NCBI GenBank assembly: GCA_016124615.1
Contig: WGNF01000008.1
Span: 124,001 to 188,000, forward strand
DNA length: 64,000 bases
Source of the DNA: Paracoccaceae bacterium
GTDB lineage: Bacteria > Pseudomonadota > Alphaproteobacteria > Rhodobacterales > Rhodobacteraceae
Reading direction: 5' to 3'
Below the pieces are notes generated by a model. That model ran no database searches and had not been told where the DNA came from. It worked only from the letters and a program-made list of their open reading frames with translations. A program made the translations under genes and the position numbers. Below, piece after piece: positions 27,838 through 36,586 of this stretch (position 1 is its first letter; each line of letters begins with the position of its first letter).

Positions 27838-28560
27838 TCAGATCGTCCACTTCTCCGCACTCACCCCGGCCAGCGATTGCAGCCGCGCCTCGTCGGCCGC
27901 AAGGTCCGCCGGGGTGCCCGCAAAGGCCACTTCGCCGTCGTTCAGCACATAGGCGTAATCCGCCACCTCAAGGCTCATGCGCACGTTCTGTTCGACCAGC
28001 AGGACCGAGATTCCCTCGGCCCGCATCTTCACGATGATGCGGAACACCTCCTTGACGATCAGTGGCGCAAGCCCCTGCGAAGGTTCGTCGAGGATCAAGA
28101 GCTTGGGGTTCAGCAGCAGCGCGCGGGCGATCGACAGCATTTCCTGCTCGCCCCCCGACAGTTGGCGCCCCTTGTTGTTGCGGCGCTCCTTGAGGCGCGG
28201 GAACAGTTCGTAGATCGTCTGGATGTTCCACGGGCCGGGCCGGTCGGCGGGAACCTTCAGGTTCTCCTCGATCGTCAGGCTGGGGAAGATCTTGCGACCC
28301 TCGGGAACAAAGCCGACACCCAGCCCGGCAATCGCGAAGGGCGGCATCCGGGTGGTGTCGCGCCCGAAGATCTCGATATGCCCTTCGCGCGCCGGGGTCA
28401 GCCCGATCAGGCTGCGCAGGGTGGTGGACTTGCCCGCGCCGTTGCGGCCCAGAATCGTGGTGATCTTGCCTTCCGCCACGTTCAGGCTGATGCCGTGCAG
28501 GATGTGGCTTTTGCCGTAGTAGGTGTGCAGCCCTTCGGCCGTCAGTGCGTTGCCGCTCAT
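27838..28560 (-). CDS. livF: Branched-chain amino-acid-type ABC transporter ATPase LivF
   Basis: A 240-residue ATPase with Walker A GRNGAGKSTTL, signature LSGGEQEMLSIARAL and Walker B LLILDEPSQGLAP; the APLIVKEVFR segment is typical of LivF. It forms a heterodimer with LivG. The start is ATG 28560, overlapping livG by 4 bases; last gene of the operon. Confidence 0.93.
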   Translation of the reverse strand: MSGNALTAEGLHTYYGKSHILHGISLNVAEGKITTILGRNGAGKSTTLRSLIGLTPAREGHIEIFGRDTTRMPPFAIAGLGVGFVPEGRKIFPSLTIEENLKVPADRPGPWNIQTIYELFPRLKERRNNKGRQLSGGEQEMLSIARALLLNPKLLILDEPSQGLAPLIVKEVFRIIVKMRAEGISVLLVEQNVRMSLEVADYAYVLNDGEVAFAGTPADLAADEARLQSLAGVSAEKWTI

Positions 28561-29306
28561 GCCGCGCCTCCCAGATAGGCCGCCTGGACCTTTTCGTTCG
28601 CCGTGATCTCGGCCGGGGTTCCCTCGGCCAGTGGACGGCCCTCGGCCAGCACGGTGATCCGGTCGGCAAGGTTGAAGACCACGCGCATGTCATGCTCGAT
28701 CAGCACGATGGTCATGTGCTGCTCGGCGTGGATGCGGCGGATCAACCGGGCAATGGCATAGGTTTCGTCATCGCCCATGCCGGCGGTCGGCTCGTCCAGC
28801 AGCAAAAGCCGCGGGTTCAGCGCCAGCGCCATCATGATCTCGCAGGCACGCTGATCGCCGTGCGACAGCTCGCCCGCCAGACGGTCGGCGATGCGGTGCA
28901 GGCCGCCTTCGTCCAGCAGCTGGTCGATCCGGTCCCGGATCGGCCCCTCCATCGCACGCGGCATCCACGGGCTGAAGCGCAGACCGGCCGCGATTTCCAC
29001 CGGGATGCGGATATTCTCGCGCACCGTCAGTTCGGGGAAGATCTCGGTGATCTGGAACGTCCGCGCCATGCCCAGCTTGACGCGGTGGGACGGGTCGATC
29101 CCCGCCATGTCGCGCCCTTCAAGCGAGACGCGCCCCGAGGTCAGCGGCAGCATTCCGGTGATCAGGTTGAAGAACGTGGTCTTGCCCGCGCCGTTCGGCC
29201 CGATGATCGCCCGACACTCGCCCTTTTCCACCCGCATGGTCACACCGTCCACAGCCACCAGGCTGCCGAAGTGCTTCGAGATGTTTTCAACGGTAAGAAA
29301 GCTCAT
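28557..29306 (-). CDS. livG: Branched-chain amino-acid-type ABC transporter ATPase LivG
   Basis: A 249-residue ATPase with Walker A GPNGAGKTTFF, Walker B LLLLDEPTAGMG, and a non-canonical signature LSHGDQRACEI in place of LSGGQ, as seen in several LivG/UrtD-type proteins. The start is ATG 29306 (MSFLTVENISK), overlapping livM by 4 bases; the longer reading would run inside livM. Confidence 0.93.
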   Translation of the reverse strand: MSFLTVENISKHFGSLVAVDGVTMRVEKGECRAIIGPNGAGKTTFFNLITGMLPLTSGRVSLEGRDMAGIDPSHRVKLGMARTFQITEIFPELTVRENIRIPVEIAAGLRFSPWMPRAMEGPIRDRIDQLLDEGGLHRIADRLAGELSHGDQRACEIMMALALNPRLLLLDEPTAGMGDDETYAIARLIRRIHAEQHMTIVLIEHDMRVVFNLADRITVLAEGRPLAEGTPAEITANEKVQAAYLGGAA

Positions 29307-30259
29307 TCCGTGGCCTTCCGACGAAAGATGCCCATGACGCCGCGCGGGAAGAACAGCACGACGATGACGAAGACCAAGCCGACGAAGCTTTGCCAGTTGG
29401 GTGTGGCGCTTGACAGATAGTCCTGCAGCGCGACGAAGATCGCGGCGCCCACCAGCGGGCCCCAGAAGCTGCGCATCCCCCCCATCACGCACATGATCAC
29501 GAAGGTGCCCGACTGGGTCCAGAACAGCGACCGCGGATCGACGAAGTTGTTCAGCAGCGACGACAGCGACCCCGCCAGCGCCATGAATGTGCAAGAGATT
29601 ACCCAGGACATCCAGATGTGGAAGTTGACGTTGACACCCATGAAACGCGCGCGCCGCTCGTTTTCGCGGATCGCGATCAGGGTGCGCCCGAAGGGCGAGC
29701 GCAGCAGGAACGCCATCAGGGCCACGGCCACCGCGAAGATCACCAGCACGAAATAGTAGAACGCCGTCGCGTTGTGCTGGATGTCGACCGTGGTAAAGCC
29801 AAGGTCGATCGGCATCCGTTTCCAGTTGGTCAAGCCGTCGTCGCCGCCGGTCACGTCGTTCCAGCGGAAGGCGATGAAGTAGAACACCTGACCGAAGGCG
29901 ATGGTGACCATCGCGAAGTAGACCCCGCGCAACCGCACGATCATCGGCCCGATCACCGCCGCCGCCAGCGCCCCCACCAGCGTGCCGACGAGGATGCCGA
30001 CGCCGGTCGATGGCAGCAGATAGCGGATCGTCATCCCGGTGCCATAGGCGCCCAGCCCGAAATAGGCCGCGTGCCCGAACGACAGCACGCCGGTGTAGCC
30101 CAGCAGAAAGTTCAGCGCCATCGCCGCAAGCGCCATCACGACGATCTGGGTGCCAAGCTGGATGTAGCTGCCGACATGGTCGATCCAGAACGGCAGGGTC
30201 AGCAGAAGTGCGCAGACGATCAGGTTGGTCGACTGCTTTCGAAGATCAAGATTTCCCAC
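29303..30259 (-). CDS. livM: Branched-chain amino-acid-type ABC permease LivM
   Basis: A 318-residue inner-membrane permease with about ten helices and the family motifs LLGYTGVLSFGHAAYFGLGAY and AIRENERRARFMGVN. It pairs with LivH to form the channel. The gene abuts livH with no gap (30259/30260). Confidence 0.93.
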   Translation of the reverse strand: MGNLDLRKQSTNLIVCALLLTLPFWIDHVGSYIQLGTQIVVMALAAMALNFLLGYTGVLSFGHAAYFGLGAYGTGMTIRYLLPSTGVGILVGTLVGALAAAVIGPMIVRLRGVYFAMVTIAFGQVFYFIAFRWNDVTGGDDGLTNWKRMPIDLGFTTVDIQHNATAFYYFVLVIFAVAVALMAFLLRSPFGRTLIAIRENERRARFMGVNVNFHIWMSWVISCTFMALAGSLSSLLNNFVDPRSLFWTQSGTFVIMCVMGGMRSFWGPLVGAAIFVALQDYLSSATPNWQSFVGLVFVIVVLFFPRGVMGIFRRKATE

Positions 30260-31126
30260 TTAGAACCGCCCCTCTTCACCCAGCAGCCCTTGCGGCCGGA
30301 TCAGCAGCACCGCCGCCATCATGACATACATCACCGCCTCGGTGGCCGAGGGCAGGAACACCGCCGTCACCCCCGACGCCACGCCGATCAGCAGGCCGCC
30401 CAGCAGGGTGCCGGTCAGGCTGCCAAGGCCGCCGATGATGATCGCGACAAAGCTCGGCATGATCAGCGAGGCGCCGATGGTGGGTTGCAGGCCCAGTTGC
30501 CCGGCCGCCAGCACCCCGGCGAGGCCCGCCAGATAGATGCCGATGCCGAAGTTCAGGTTGCGCAGCACCCGCACGTTCACGCCCAGCACCGACACGGTTT
30601 CAAGGTCGAGCGTGCCGGCCCGGATCCGCAGGCCCAGCCGGGTGCGCGTCATGATGAAGAACAGCCCCCCGACCACGACCACGATCAGGAAGATCATGAA
30701 CACCCGATACCCGGTCAGAAAGAACAGGCTGGAGCTGAGCGGTGACATCAGCCAGCCCGGCACCTGATAGGGCAGGCTTTGCGCGCCCCAGATGTAGCGG
30801 GTGCCATCCTCGAAGATGAAGGCAAGGCCGAAGGTCAGCAGCAGCGAATAAAGCGGATCGCGGCCATAGACCCGACTGATCAGGAATTTCTCGACGATCA
30901 GTCCAAGCACGGCCGTCAGCAGCGGCGCGACGATCAAGCCGCCCCAGAAGCCGATGTAGGGGGTCATCGTGTAGGCCAGATAGGCGCCGACCGCGAGAAA
31001 GCCGCCGTGCGCGAAGTTGATCACGTCGGACAGGCTCATGATGAGAGACAGGCCGATCGCCATCAAGGCGTAGAACGCCCCGATGATCAGGCCGTTCATC
31101 ACGTTGAAGAGGATGAGTTGAGTCAT
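30260..31126 (-). CDS. livH: Branched-chain amino-acid-type ABC permease LivH
   Basis: A 288-residue permease from ATG 31126 (MTQLILFNVMNGLIIG). It has the LivH motifs SDVINFAHGGFLAVGAY and TRLGLRIRAGTLD and ends in a basic loop. The 163 bases between it and livK hold two strong hairpins rather than a coding extension. Confidence 0.93.
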   Translation of the reverse strand: MTQLILFNVMNGLIIGAFYALMAIGLSLIMSLSDVINFAHGGFLAVGAYLAYTMTPYIGFWGGLIVAPLLTAVLGLIVEKFLISRVYGRDPLYSLLLTFGLAFIFEDGTRYIWGAQSLPYQVPGWLMSPLSSSLFFLTGYRVFMIFLIVVVVGGLFFIMTRTRLGLRIRAGTLDLETVSVLGVNVRVLRNLNFGIGIYLAGLAGVLAAGQLGLQPTIGASLIMPSFVAIIIGGLGSLTGTLLGGLLIGVASGVTAVFLPSATEAVMYVMMAAVLLIRPQGLLGEEGRF

Positions 31127-31226
31127 GCTGGCATGGCTTTCCAGTGAAACCGCGGCCTGCGTCGCACGCAGGCGCGCCGCAGGCCGGGGGTGGAGGCTGA
31201 GGTTTTCGAGTTCGGTCCGCGCGCCC

Positions 31227-31274
31227 GGCCCGTGCCGGGCACGGGCCGTCCGGCGCCACCGTCGGGGTGGCGCC
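31227..31274 (-). promoter_or_regulatory. Two intercistronic hairpins between livK and livH
   Basis: GGCCCGTG/CACGGGCC (31227-31247, loop CCGGG) and GGCGCCACC/GGTGGCGCC (31252-31274, loop GTCGG) sit 16-63 bases after the livK stop. Such structures commonly protect the 3' end of the binding-protein message and lower downstream expression, giving more binding protein than permease; that function is inferred. Confidence 0.65.
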
Positions 31275-31289
31275 GCGGTCTGACGGTTG

Positions 31290-32555
31290 TCAGGCCGGCC
31301 AGTCCTGCTTGCACATCGTCTCTTCCAGCGTGGGCGAGACATCGGCGCCGTTCACGACCTGATCGACCACGAACAGGTCTTCCGGATCGTCCTTGCCGGT
31401 GGCTTGCGGATGACCGACGTAGAGGTCGGGGATCAGCTGGTTCTGCCCGGCGCGGTAGTACGCCCCGTCCGGCATCAGCGCGATTTCCGGCGGCAGCTTG
31501 AAGCCCTGCATCGCCCGCGCCATCTTCACCGCATCGAGCGAGTTGGCCTGAGCCGCCGCCAGTGCGCAGGTGTGGATCGAGGCATAGCCGAACCAGGTCC
31601 GCGCCGTCGGCACATGGCCGCCCGAACGCTTGCGCACCTCTGCCACGAACTCTTTCACACCGGGAACGTTGGGCTGGTTCCAGTACCACTCGAACACCCA
31701 GGTGCCCACGCGCGCCTCGGGCGGCAGGCCCAGCAGCACTTCAAGTTCAAGCTGAGCGCCAGCCAGGTGGGTCTTCTTGTCCAGCCCGAACTGCACCGCC
31801 TGCTTCAGCACGTTCACGCCATCATCGCCCTGCTGCAGGAAGATGATCGCATCCGGGTTCGCCGCCTGCGCCTTGATCAGGTAGCTGGAGAAATCGGTGG
31901 TGCCCAGCGGCGTCAGGTCGCCGCCGACCTTGGTGCCGCCCAGCGCGGCGGCGGCCTTCTCCATCCCGGCCTGCAACGTGTGGCCAAAGGCATAGTCGGG
32001 CGTCAGGTAGTACCACTTCTTGCCAGCGTTCTTGATCACCGCACCGGCGACTGCGTTCGCCTCGGTCTGCGTCGTGTTGCAGACGCGGAAGGTGTTCCAG
32101 TGGCAGTTCGAGCCGGTGACCGAGTCGGTGTGGCCGCCCGGAACGACGTGGAACACGCTCTTTTCGTTCGCCACGTTGGCGATTGCCTGCGCCAGCGCCG
32201 AGTTGATGTTGCCCAGAATGAAGCTGACCTGATCGCGGTCGATCAGCTTGCGGGCCTTCGCCACCGCCGTACTGGCGTCGCCCGAGGTCGAATCCTCGAT
32301 CGAAAGCTCAACCTGACGGCCAAGGATGCCGCCCTTGGCGTTGATCTCGTCCACGGCCATCGCCATGCCGATGCCTTCGTTCTTGCCAAGCGCCGCGTAG
32401 GTCCCGGTCAGCGGGTTATCGACGCCGATCTTGATCGTGTCGGCCGCGCGCGCAACGCGCACGAAGGGCGAAGCGATCTGCGCCGCGCCGATCACGGCCC
32501 CGGCTTTCAGAAGCGTCCGCCGGTCAAGGCGTGAAGTGAATCCGTCTTTCGTCAT
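31290..32555 (-). CDS. livK: ABC transporter substrate-binding protein, LivK/Peripla_BP_6 family
   Basis: A 421-residue periplasmic protein. The N-terminus carries a Tat-type signal (SRLDRRTLLKAG and a hydrophobic stretch to ARA, about 37). The mature part is a two-lobe type-I binding protein with IKIGVDNPLTGTYAALGKNEG and NAKGGILGRQVEL. It is the first gene of livKHMGF. A Tat signal and sequence drift from classic leucine-binding proteins mean the ligand could be an amide, urea-like compound or aromatic rather than leucine. The start is ATG 32555 with AGGTGAGG upstream. Confidence 0.9.
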   Translation of the reverse strand: MTKDGFTSRLDRRTLLKAGAVIGAAQIASPFVRVARAADTIKIGVDNPLTGTYAALGKNEGIGMAMAVDEINAKGGILGRQVELSIEDSTSGDASTAVAKARKLIDRDQVSFILGNINSALAQAIANVANEKSVFHVVPGGHTDSVTGSNCHWNTFRVCNTTQTEANAVAGAVIKNAGKKWYYLTPDYAFGHTLQAGMEKAAAALGGTKVGGDLTPLGTTDFSSYLIKAQAANPDAIIFLQQGDDGVNVLKQAVQFGLDKKTHLAGAQLELEVLLGLPPEARVGTWVFEWYWNQPNVPGVKEFVAEVRKRSGGHVPTARTWFGYASIHTCALAAAQANSLDAVKMARAMQGFKLPPEIALMPDGAYYRAGQNQLIPDLYVGHPQATGKDDPEDLFVVDQVVNGADVSPTLEETMCKQDWPA

Positions 32556-32650
32556 GTCGACCTCACCTAGGATTGCGTTTCTCGTTTTCGCCGCGCGATC
32601 GGCAGGTTTCTCCTCCCTGGCCAGTCACGCATCCGGTTGTGGCACGGAGA

Positions 32651-32670
32651 CAGGTCAAACTGGTCAAAAG
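32651..32670 (-). promoter_or_regulatory. Tandem GGTCAAA repeat in the 371-base gap upstream of livK
   Basis: CAGGTCAAA and CTGGTCAAA are adjacent 9-base repeats, followed by AGGTTTTG. The gap from 32556 to 32926 otherwise holds the livK upstream region and the terminator of the downstream minus-strand gene; I see no coding sequence in it. The repeat could be an operator for the liv operon, about 96-115 bases before its start. Confidence 0.35.
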
Positions 32671-32881
32671 GTTTTGCCAATTCAACCCTCTCCCCCCCAT
32701 CCGAGCGTTAGCGAGTTTTTCACCTCACGCCAACGGTTTTTTGCATGGCCGCCATTCGTTGGGTGCATTTCATGCGCGATTACGGCAAGGTGATTGACAA
32801 AGACAAGGCATCCGCCGCGCAATCGGGCAGGCTTCGGTGACGCGGCGCGCCACCGGCAAAATGTTAGCGCATGACAGCCAT

Positions 32882-32920
32882 CCGGCCGGGCCGCCGGTGA
32901 TTCCCGGCAGCCCCGGCCGG
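32882..32920 (-). terminator. GC-rich hairpin after the dienelactone hydrolase gene
   Basis: A perfect 9-base stem (CCGGCCGGG/CCCGGCCGG) encloses a loop with further pairing. It lies 6 bases past the stop. There is no clear T tail, so it may need Rho. Confidence 0.45.
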
Positions 32921-32926
32921 GGGGCT

Positions 32927-33667
32927 TCAGCCGAGCGTTTCGGCGAAGAAGGTCAGCAGCCGTTTCCAGTGCCGTTCCGCCCCGGTGGCGTTGTAAACGC
33001 TGTGATCTTCCACGCACCAGCCATGCGCCATGCCAAGGTAGTTCTCGATGATATGGTCAACGCCACCCTCGCGCAGGGCCTGCGCAAGGCGGGCGGATTG
33101 TTCCGGCGGAAAGCTCCGATCCTCGCCCGCGCAGCCGACGTAGACGCGACCCTTGATCGCGGCGGCGCGCAAATGCGGGCTGTCGGGCGCGTCAGAGGCG
33201 AGGTTGCCGCCGTGGAAACTCGCCGCCGCCACGACGCGATCGGGGTAGGCCGCCGCCGCGGTCAGGGACCGCGCGCCCCCCATGCAATAGCCGGTGGTGC
33301 CGACCGGGCCGGTGGCACCCGCCGCGGCCAGCGCGTCAAGAAACGCGCCGGTGTCGGCTTCGGTCATCGCTTGCGTCGTGCCCTGCACCAGGCCCATCAG
33401 TTGCGCCCGCGTTCCTTCGTTCGCGAAGGCGGTCAGGGGATCAAACGGGCCATAGCGGCCCGCACGGTAAAAGAGGTCGGGCACCAGCACGGTATAGCCC
33501 GCCGCCGCCAGCCGCTCGGCCATCCCGTCCAGCGTCGGGCGCGGACCGAAGGCATCCATGTAAAGGATCACGCCAGCCTTGCGACCGGCGGGCCCGCCCT
33601 CGGGCAGGAACAGGCCGGCGGGCGCGGTGCCGTCGGCGGTGGTGATCTCGATTGCGCGTTTCGTCAT
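32927..33667 (-). CDS. Dienelactone hydrolase family protein
   Basis: A 246-residue cytosolic alpha/beta hydrolase. The catalytic triad of dienelactone hydrolase is visible: nucleophilic Cys in GYCMGG, Asp in CAGEDRSFPPEQ and His in GMAHGWCVED. The family hydrolyses lactones and esters, as in aromatic-acid breakdown, but many members have no known substrate. It is monocistronic, so the context gives no pathway. Confidence 0.88.
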   Translation of the reverse strand: MTKRAIEITTADGTAPAGLFLPEGGPAGRKAGVILYMDAFGPRPTLDGMAERLAAAGYTVLVPDLFYRAGRYGPFDPLTAFANEGTRAQLMGLVQGTTQAMTEADTGAFLDALAAAGATGPVGTTGYCMGGARSLTAAAAYPDRVVAAASFHGGNLASDAPDSPHLRAAAIKGRVYVGCAGEDRSFPPEQSARLAQALREGGVDHIIENYLGMAHGWCVEDHSVYNATGAERHWKRLLTFFAETLG

Positions 33668-33762
33668 GGTCGGCCTTCCGTCTGAATCTTCGCGGCGGCC
33701 CTGTCATCGCCGCGCGCAGAATGTGGCACGGATGCGGGCGTTGTCCAACCCGCACCGGCCAC

Positions 33763-34908
33763 TCACTTCGCCCGCCAGGTCACCATCAGGCTGGCCCAGA
33801 AGTTCCAGAGCGCGCCGATCCCGGCCCCGGCAAGGCTGGCCAGCGCCCAGTTCGGCACCAGCGCGAAAACCCGATCCGCCACGCCGATATTGGCGACGGC
33901 ACCAAGGCCGCAGACCGCGTAGAACGACACCAGCCCGCGCAACAGCGCCCGCCCCGTCAGGCGCCGGTCGCGCCAGGTCAGGCTGTTGTTGAGCAGGAAG
34001 TTCGTCGTCATCGCGACCCCGACGCCCGCCGCCTGCGCCACGCCAAAGCCCGCCCCCAGCGCCAGCGCAGCCCGCACCGCGCCAAGCTGCACCACAACCC
34101 CGGTCAGACCGACCATCAGGAACAGGATGAACCGGATCGGCAGCAGCCCGCCGGTCAGCCGCGCCACCAGCAGGCCGAGGAATTCCAGCGTCACCGCGCT
34201 GTCGAGTTTCGATTGACCGGCCACGCGCGGGCGGAAGGTGTAGGGCAGTTCGCGCACCCGCCAGCGCCCGCCCGAGGCCGAGAGCATGTCGGCGAGGATC
34301 TTGAACCCCTGCCGTTGCAGATCCAGCACCACCCCGTTGAAGGCCGCCCGGCGCACCATGAAAAACCCGCTCATCGGGTCGGTGGCGTCGATGTGCAGCA
34401 CCCGCCGCGCCAGCCCCCCCGCCCGGTCCGACCCCCATCTGCGCAGCCCGTGCAGCCCCTCGCCCACCGTGCCGCCGTCAAGGTGGCGCGAGCCGATGAC
34501 AAGGTCGAGGCCGACATCATCGGCCATCGCCTGCACCATGCGCGGCAGCAGCGTCTCGTCATGCTGAAGGTCGGCGTCCATCACCGCGACCAGCGGCGCG
34601 ACCGAGGACAGCACGCCCTCGATGCAGGCCCCTGACAGGCCGCGACGGCCGATCCGGTGGTGCAGCCGCACCTGCGGGGTGTCACGCGCCACGGCGCGCA
34701 CCTCGGCCGCGGTGCCGTCGGGGCTGTCGTCGTCGACAAAGATCACCTCCCACGCCACACCATGCAGCGCCTCGGCGAGACGCTGCACCAGCGGGCGGAT
34801 GTTCGCACGCTCGTCATAGGTCGGCACCACCACCGTCAGCTCTGGCACGGTGGAAAGCGGGGGAACCGGGATGATGCGGGCGCGGTCGAGCAAAGCGGCT
34901 TGGGTCAC
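33763..34908 (-). CDS. GT2 polyprenol-phosphate sugar synthase fused to a GtrA membrane domain
   Basis: A 381-residue fusion. Residues about 23-250 are a DPM1-like GT2 enzyme (VVVPTYDERANI, VDDDSPDGT, MDADLQHDE, TDPMSGFFMVRR). Residues about 255-375 are a four-helix GtrA domain (RFILFLMVGLTGVVVQLGAV, NFLLNNSLTWRDR), thought to help flip or use the lipid-linked sugar. The start codon is GTG at 34908. A GT39 gene is divergent just upstream, so the pair makes and uses one lipid-phosphate sugar. Confidence 0.9.
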   Translation of the reverse strand: MTQAALLDRARIIPVPPLSTVPELTVVVPTYDERANIRPLVQRLAEALHGVAWEVIFVDDDSPDGTAAEVRAVARDTPQVRLHHRIGRRGLSGACIEGVLSSVAPLVAVMDADLQHDETLLPRMVQAMADDVGLDLVIGSRHLDGGTVGEGLHGLRRWGSDRAGGLARRVLHIDATDPMSGFFMVRRAAFNGVVLDLQRQGFKILADMLSASGGRWRVRELPYTFRPRVAGQSKLDSAVTLEFLGLLVARLTGGLLPIRFILFLMVGLTGVVVQLGAVRAALALGAGFGVAQAAGVGVAMTTNFLLNNSLTWRDRRLTGRALLRGLVSFYAVCGLGAVANIGVADRVFALVPNWALASLAGAGIGALWNFWASLMVTWRAK

Positions 34909-35089
34909 GGCAGTGAAACTTTCGTGGTGGCGTTGTCACGTCTGTTTTTAGCGACCCTGCCAGCATCACCGCAAAACCTTTATTTTCATTAACTTGGCTC
35001 GTCTCACGCGGTCGTGTAGCGCCGCGTCAGCCACCTGCAAGCTAGACCCCTCCAGACCGCGTCGACACGGATCGAGGGGACGAGCAGTG

Positions 35090-36586
35090 ATGATCGAGGG
35101 GCCAGGACAGTCGCGACTCCTGAACACGCCGGGCGTCGGGGCGCGGCAACGGCGGCAAGGCATGGCCCAGGCCAGCCTGCCCCCGCTGACGGTGACTCTG
35201 GTGGTGTTCGCGGCGCTGCATCTGTGGCTGGCGCTTCACCTCCCCCTGGTCGCGGATGAGACTTACTACGCGCTCTGGGCCACCGCCCCCGCCGCCGGGT
35301 ACTACGACCACCCGCCGATGATCGCCTGGTGGATCTGGGCGGGCGAGCGGTTGTTCGGACCGACCGCACTGGGGGTGCGCCTCGTCTCGGTGCTGGCCTT
35401 TGCAGCCCTCACCCCGCTGGTCGGCCGGATGGCGCGGATCGCGACGGGCGGCGACCGGCGCGCCGGGCGGATCGCGGCGCTTTTCGTGAACGCGATGGCG
35501 TTGGTGCTGGTTCTGGGCTTCACCGCCACCCCGGACTCGCCGTCGGTCTTCTTCTGGGCGCTGACCCTTTGGGCCGCGATGGAGGCGGTGGCAGACCCCG
35601 CCCGCGCCGGACGCTGGTGGCTGTTGGCCGGATTGGCGGCGGGGTTGGGCGTGCTGTCGAAGTTCACCAACCTCTTCCTCTGGGTCGGGCTGGTCGGCTG
35701 GCTGGTGGCAACCGCCGATGGGCGCGCGATGCTGCGCCGCCCGGTGGTCTGGGCCGCGGCGGCGTTGGCGCTGGCGGTGCTGATCCCCTACGCGCGCTGG
35801 AACCTTGCGCACGACGGGCTGGGCCTGACCCGGCAATTCGGCCGCATCGACAGCGGCACGTCGGCGGGGCTGCGCTGGCTGCTGGACTATCTCGGCACCA
35901 GCATCGCGCTGGTGACGCCGCTGATCCTGATGCTGATCCCCGGCGGGGTGCAGCGCGCGCGCGGCGGCGCCCGGCTGATCCTGTGGCTGACCGCGCCACT
36001 GGTGCTTTACATGGCAATTCACGCCATCCATGCGCAGGTACAGGCGAACTGGCTTGTGCCGCTGTACCCCGGTCTTGCCGTGTTGGCCGCACTGGCGGCG
36101 CGCGAACGGCCCGACCGGGCCACGCTGCTGGCTGCCGCGACCGGCATCGCGATCGGGCTTGGGGCGCTGGCACTGGCCTTTGCGCCGGGGGCACCGGTTT
36201 TTCCGGGACCGAACACGCCGAACGAAACCAAGGGCTGGTCACCCGTGCTGGCCGATTTGCGCGCGGCGATGCAGGCAAGCGGCGCACGCTGGATCGCCAC
36301 CGACACCTACGGGCTGACCGGGCGGTTCAGCTTCGCGCTGCCCGGCGTGCCCGTCTGGTCGGTGGTAGAGCCGCAACGCTACCTGTTCCGCGGTCCAATT
36401 CCGGCGCGGCTGTGTGCTGCTCCCGGACTGCTGGTGACGTTGGACACGCCACAGTCGGATGTGCTGGCCCGCTTCGCCACACACGGCACCGGTCTTGCGC
36501 TGGAACGCCGCGCCGGGGGCGCCCTGTTGCAGCGGTACACCGCGACGCCGGTTCAGGGGCTGGCGGGTTGCGGCACTACGCCTTGA
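35090..36586 (+). CDS. GT39-family glycosyltransferase (second copy)
   Basis: A 498-residue polytopic membrane enzyme from ATG 35090 (AGGGGA upstream; ATG 35162 is a shorter option). The acidic pair is ADETYYALWA and the next motif YYDHPPMIAWWIW, then about ten helices and a C-terminal periplasmic part with DTYGLTGRFSFALP. It is related to, but distinct from, the GT39 at 707-2200. It is divergent from the GT2-GtrA gene that should supply its donor, and its 3' end overlaps the convergent flavoprotein gene by 11 bases. Confidence 0.85.
   Translation: MIEGPGQSRLLNTPGVGARQRRQGMAQASLPPLTVTLVVFAALHLWLALHLPLVADETYYALWATAPAAGYYDHPPMIAWWIWAGERLFGPTALGVRLVSVLAFAALTPLVGRMARIATGGDRRAGRIAALFVNAMALVLVLGFTATPDSPSVFFWALTLWAAMEAVADPARAGRWWLLAGLAAGLGVLSKFTNLFLWVGLVGWLVATADGRAMLRRPVVWAAAALALAVLIPYARWNLAHDGLGLTRQFGRIDSGTSAGLRWLLDYLGTSIALVTPLILMLIPGGVQRARGGARLILWLTAPLVLYMAIHAIHAQVQANWLVPLYPGLAVLAALAARERPDRATLLAAATGIAIGLGALALAFAPGAPVFPGPNTPNETKGWSPVLADLRAAMQASGARWIATDTYGLTGRFSFALPGVPVWSVVEPQRYLFRGPIPARLCAAPGLLVTLDTPQSDVLARFATHGTGLALERRAGGALLQRYTATPVQGLAGCGTTP

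Noticed and set aside
32793..32798. TTGACA as a plus-strand promoter
   Set aside because: No plus-strand gene follows before 35090 and no matching -10 is visible.
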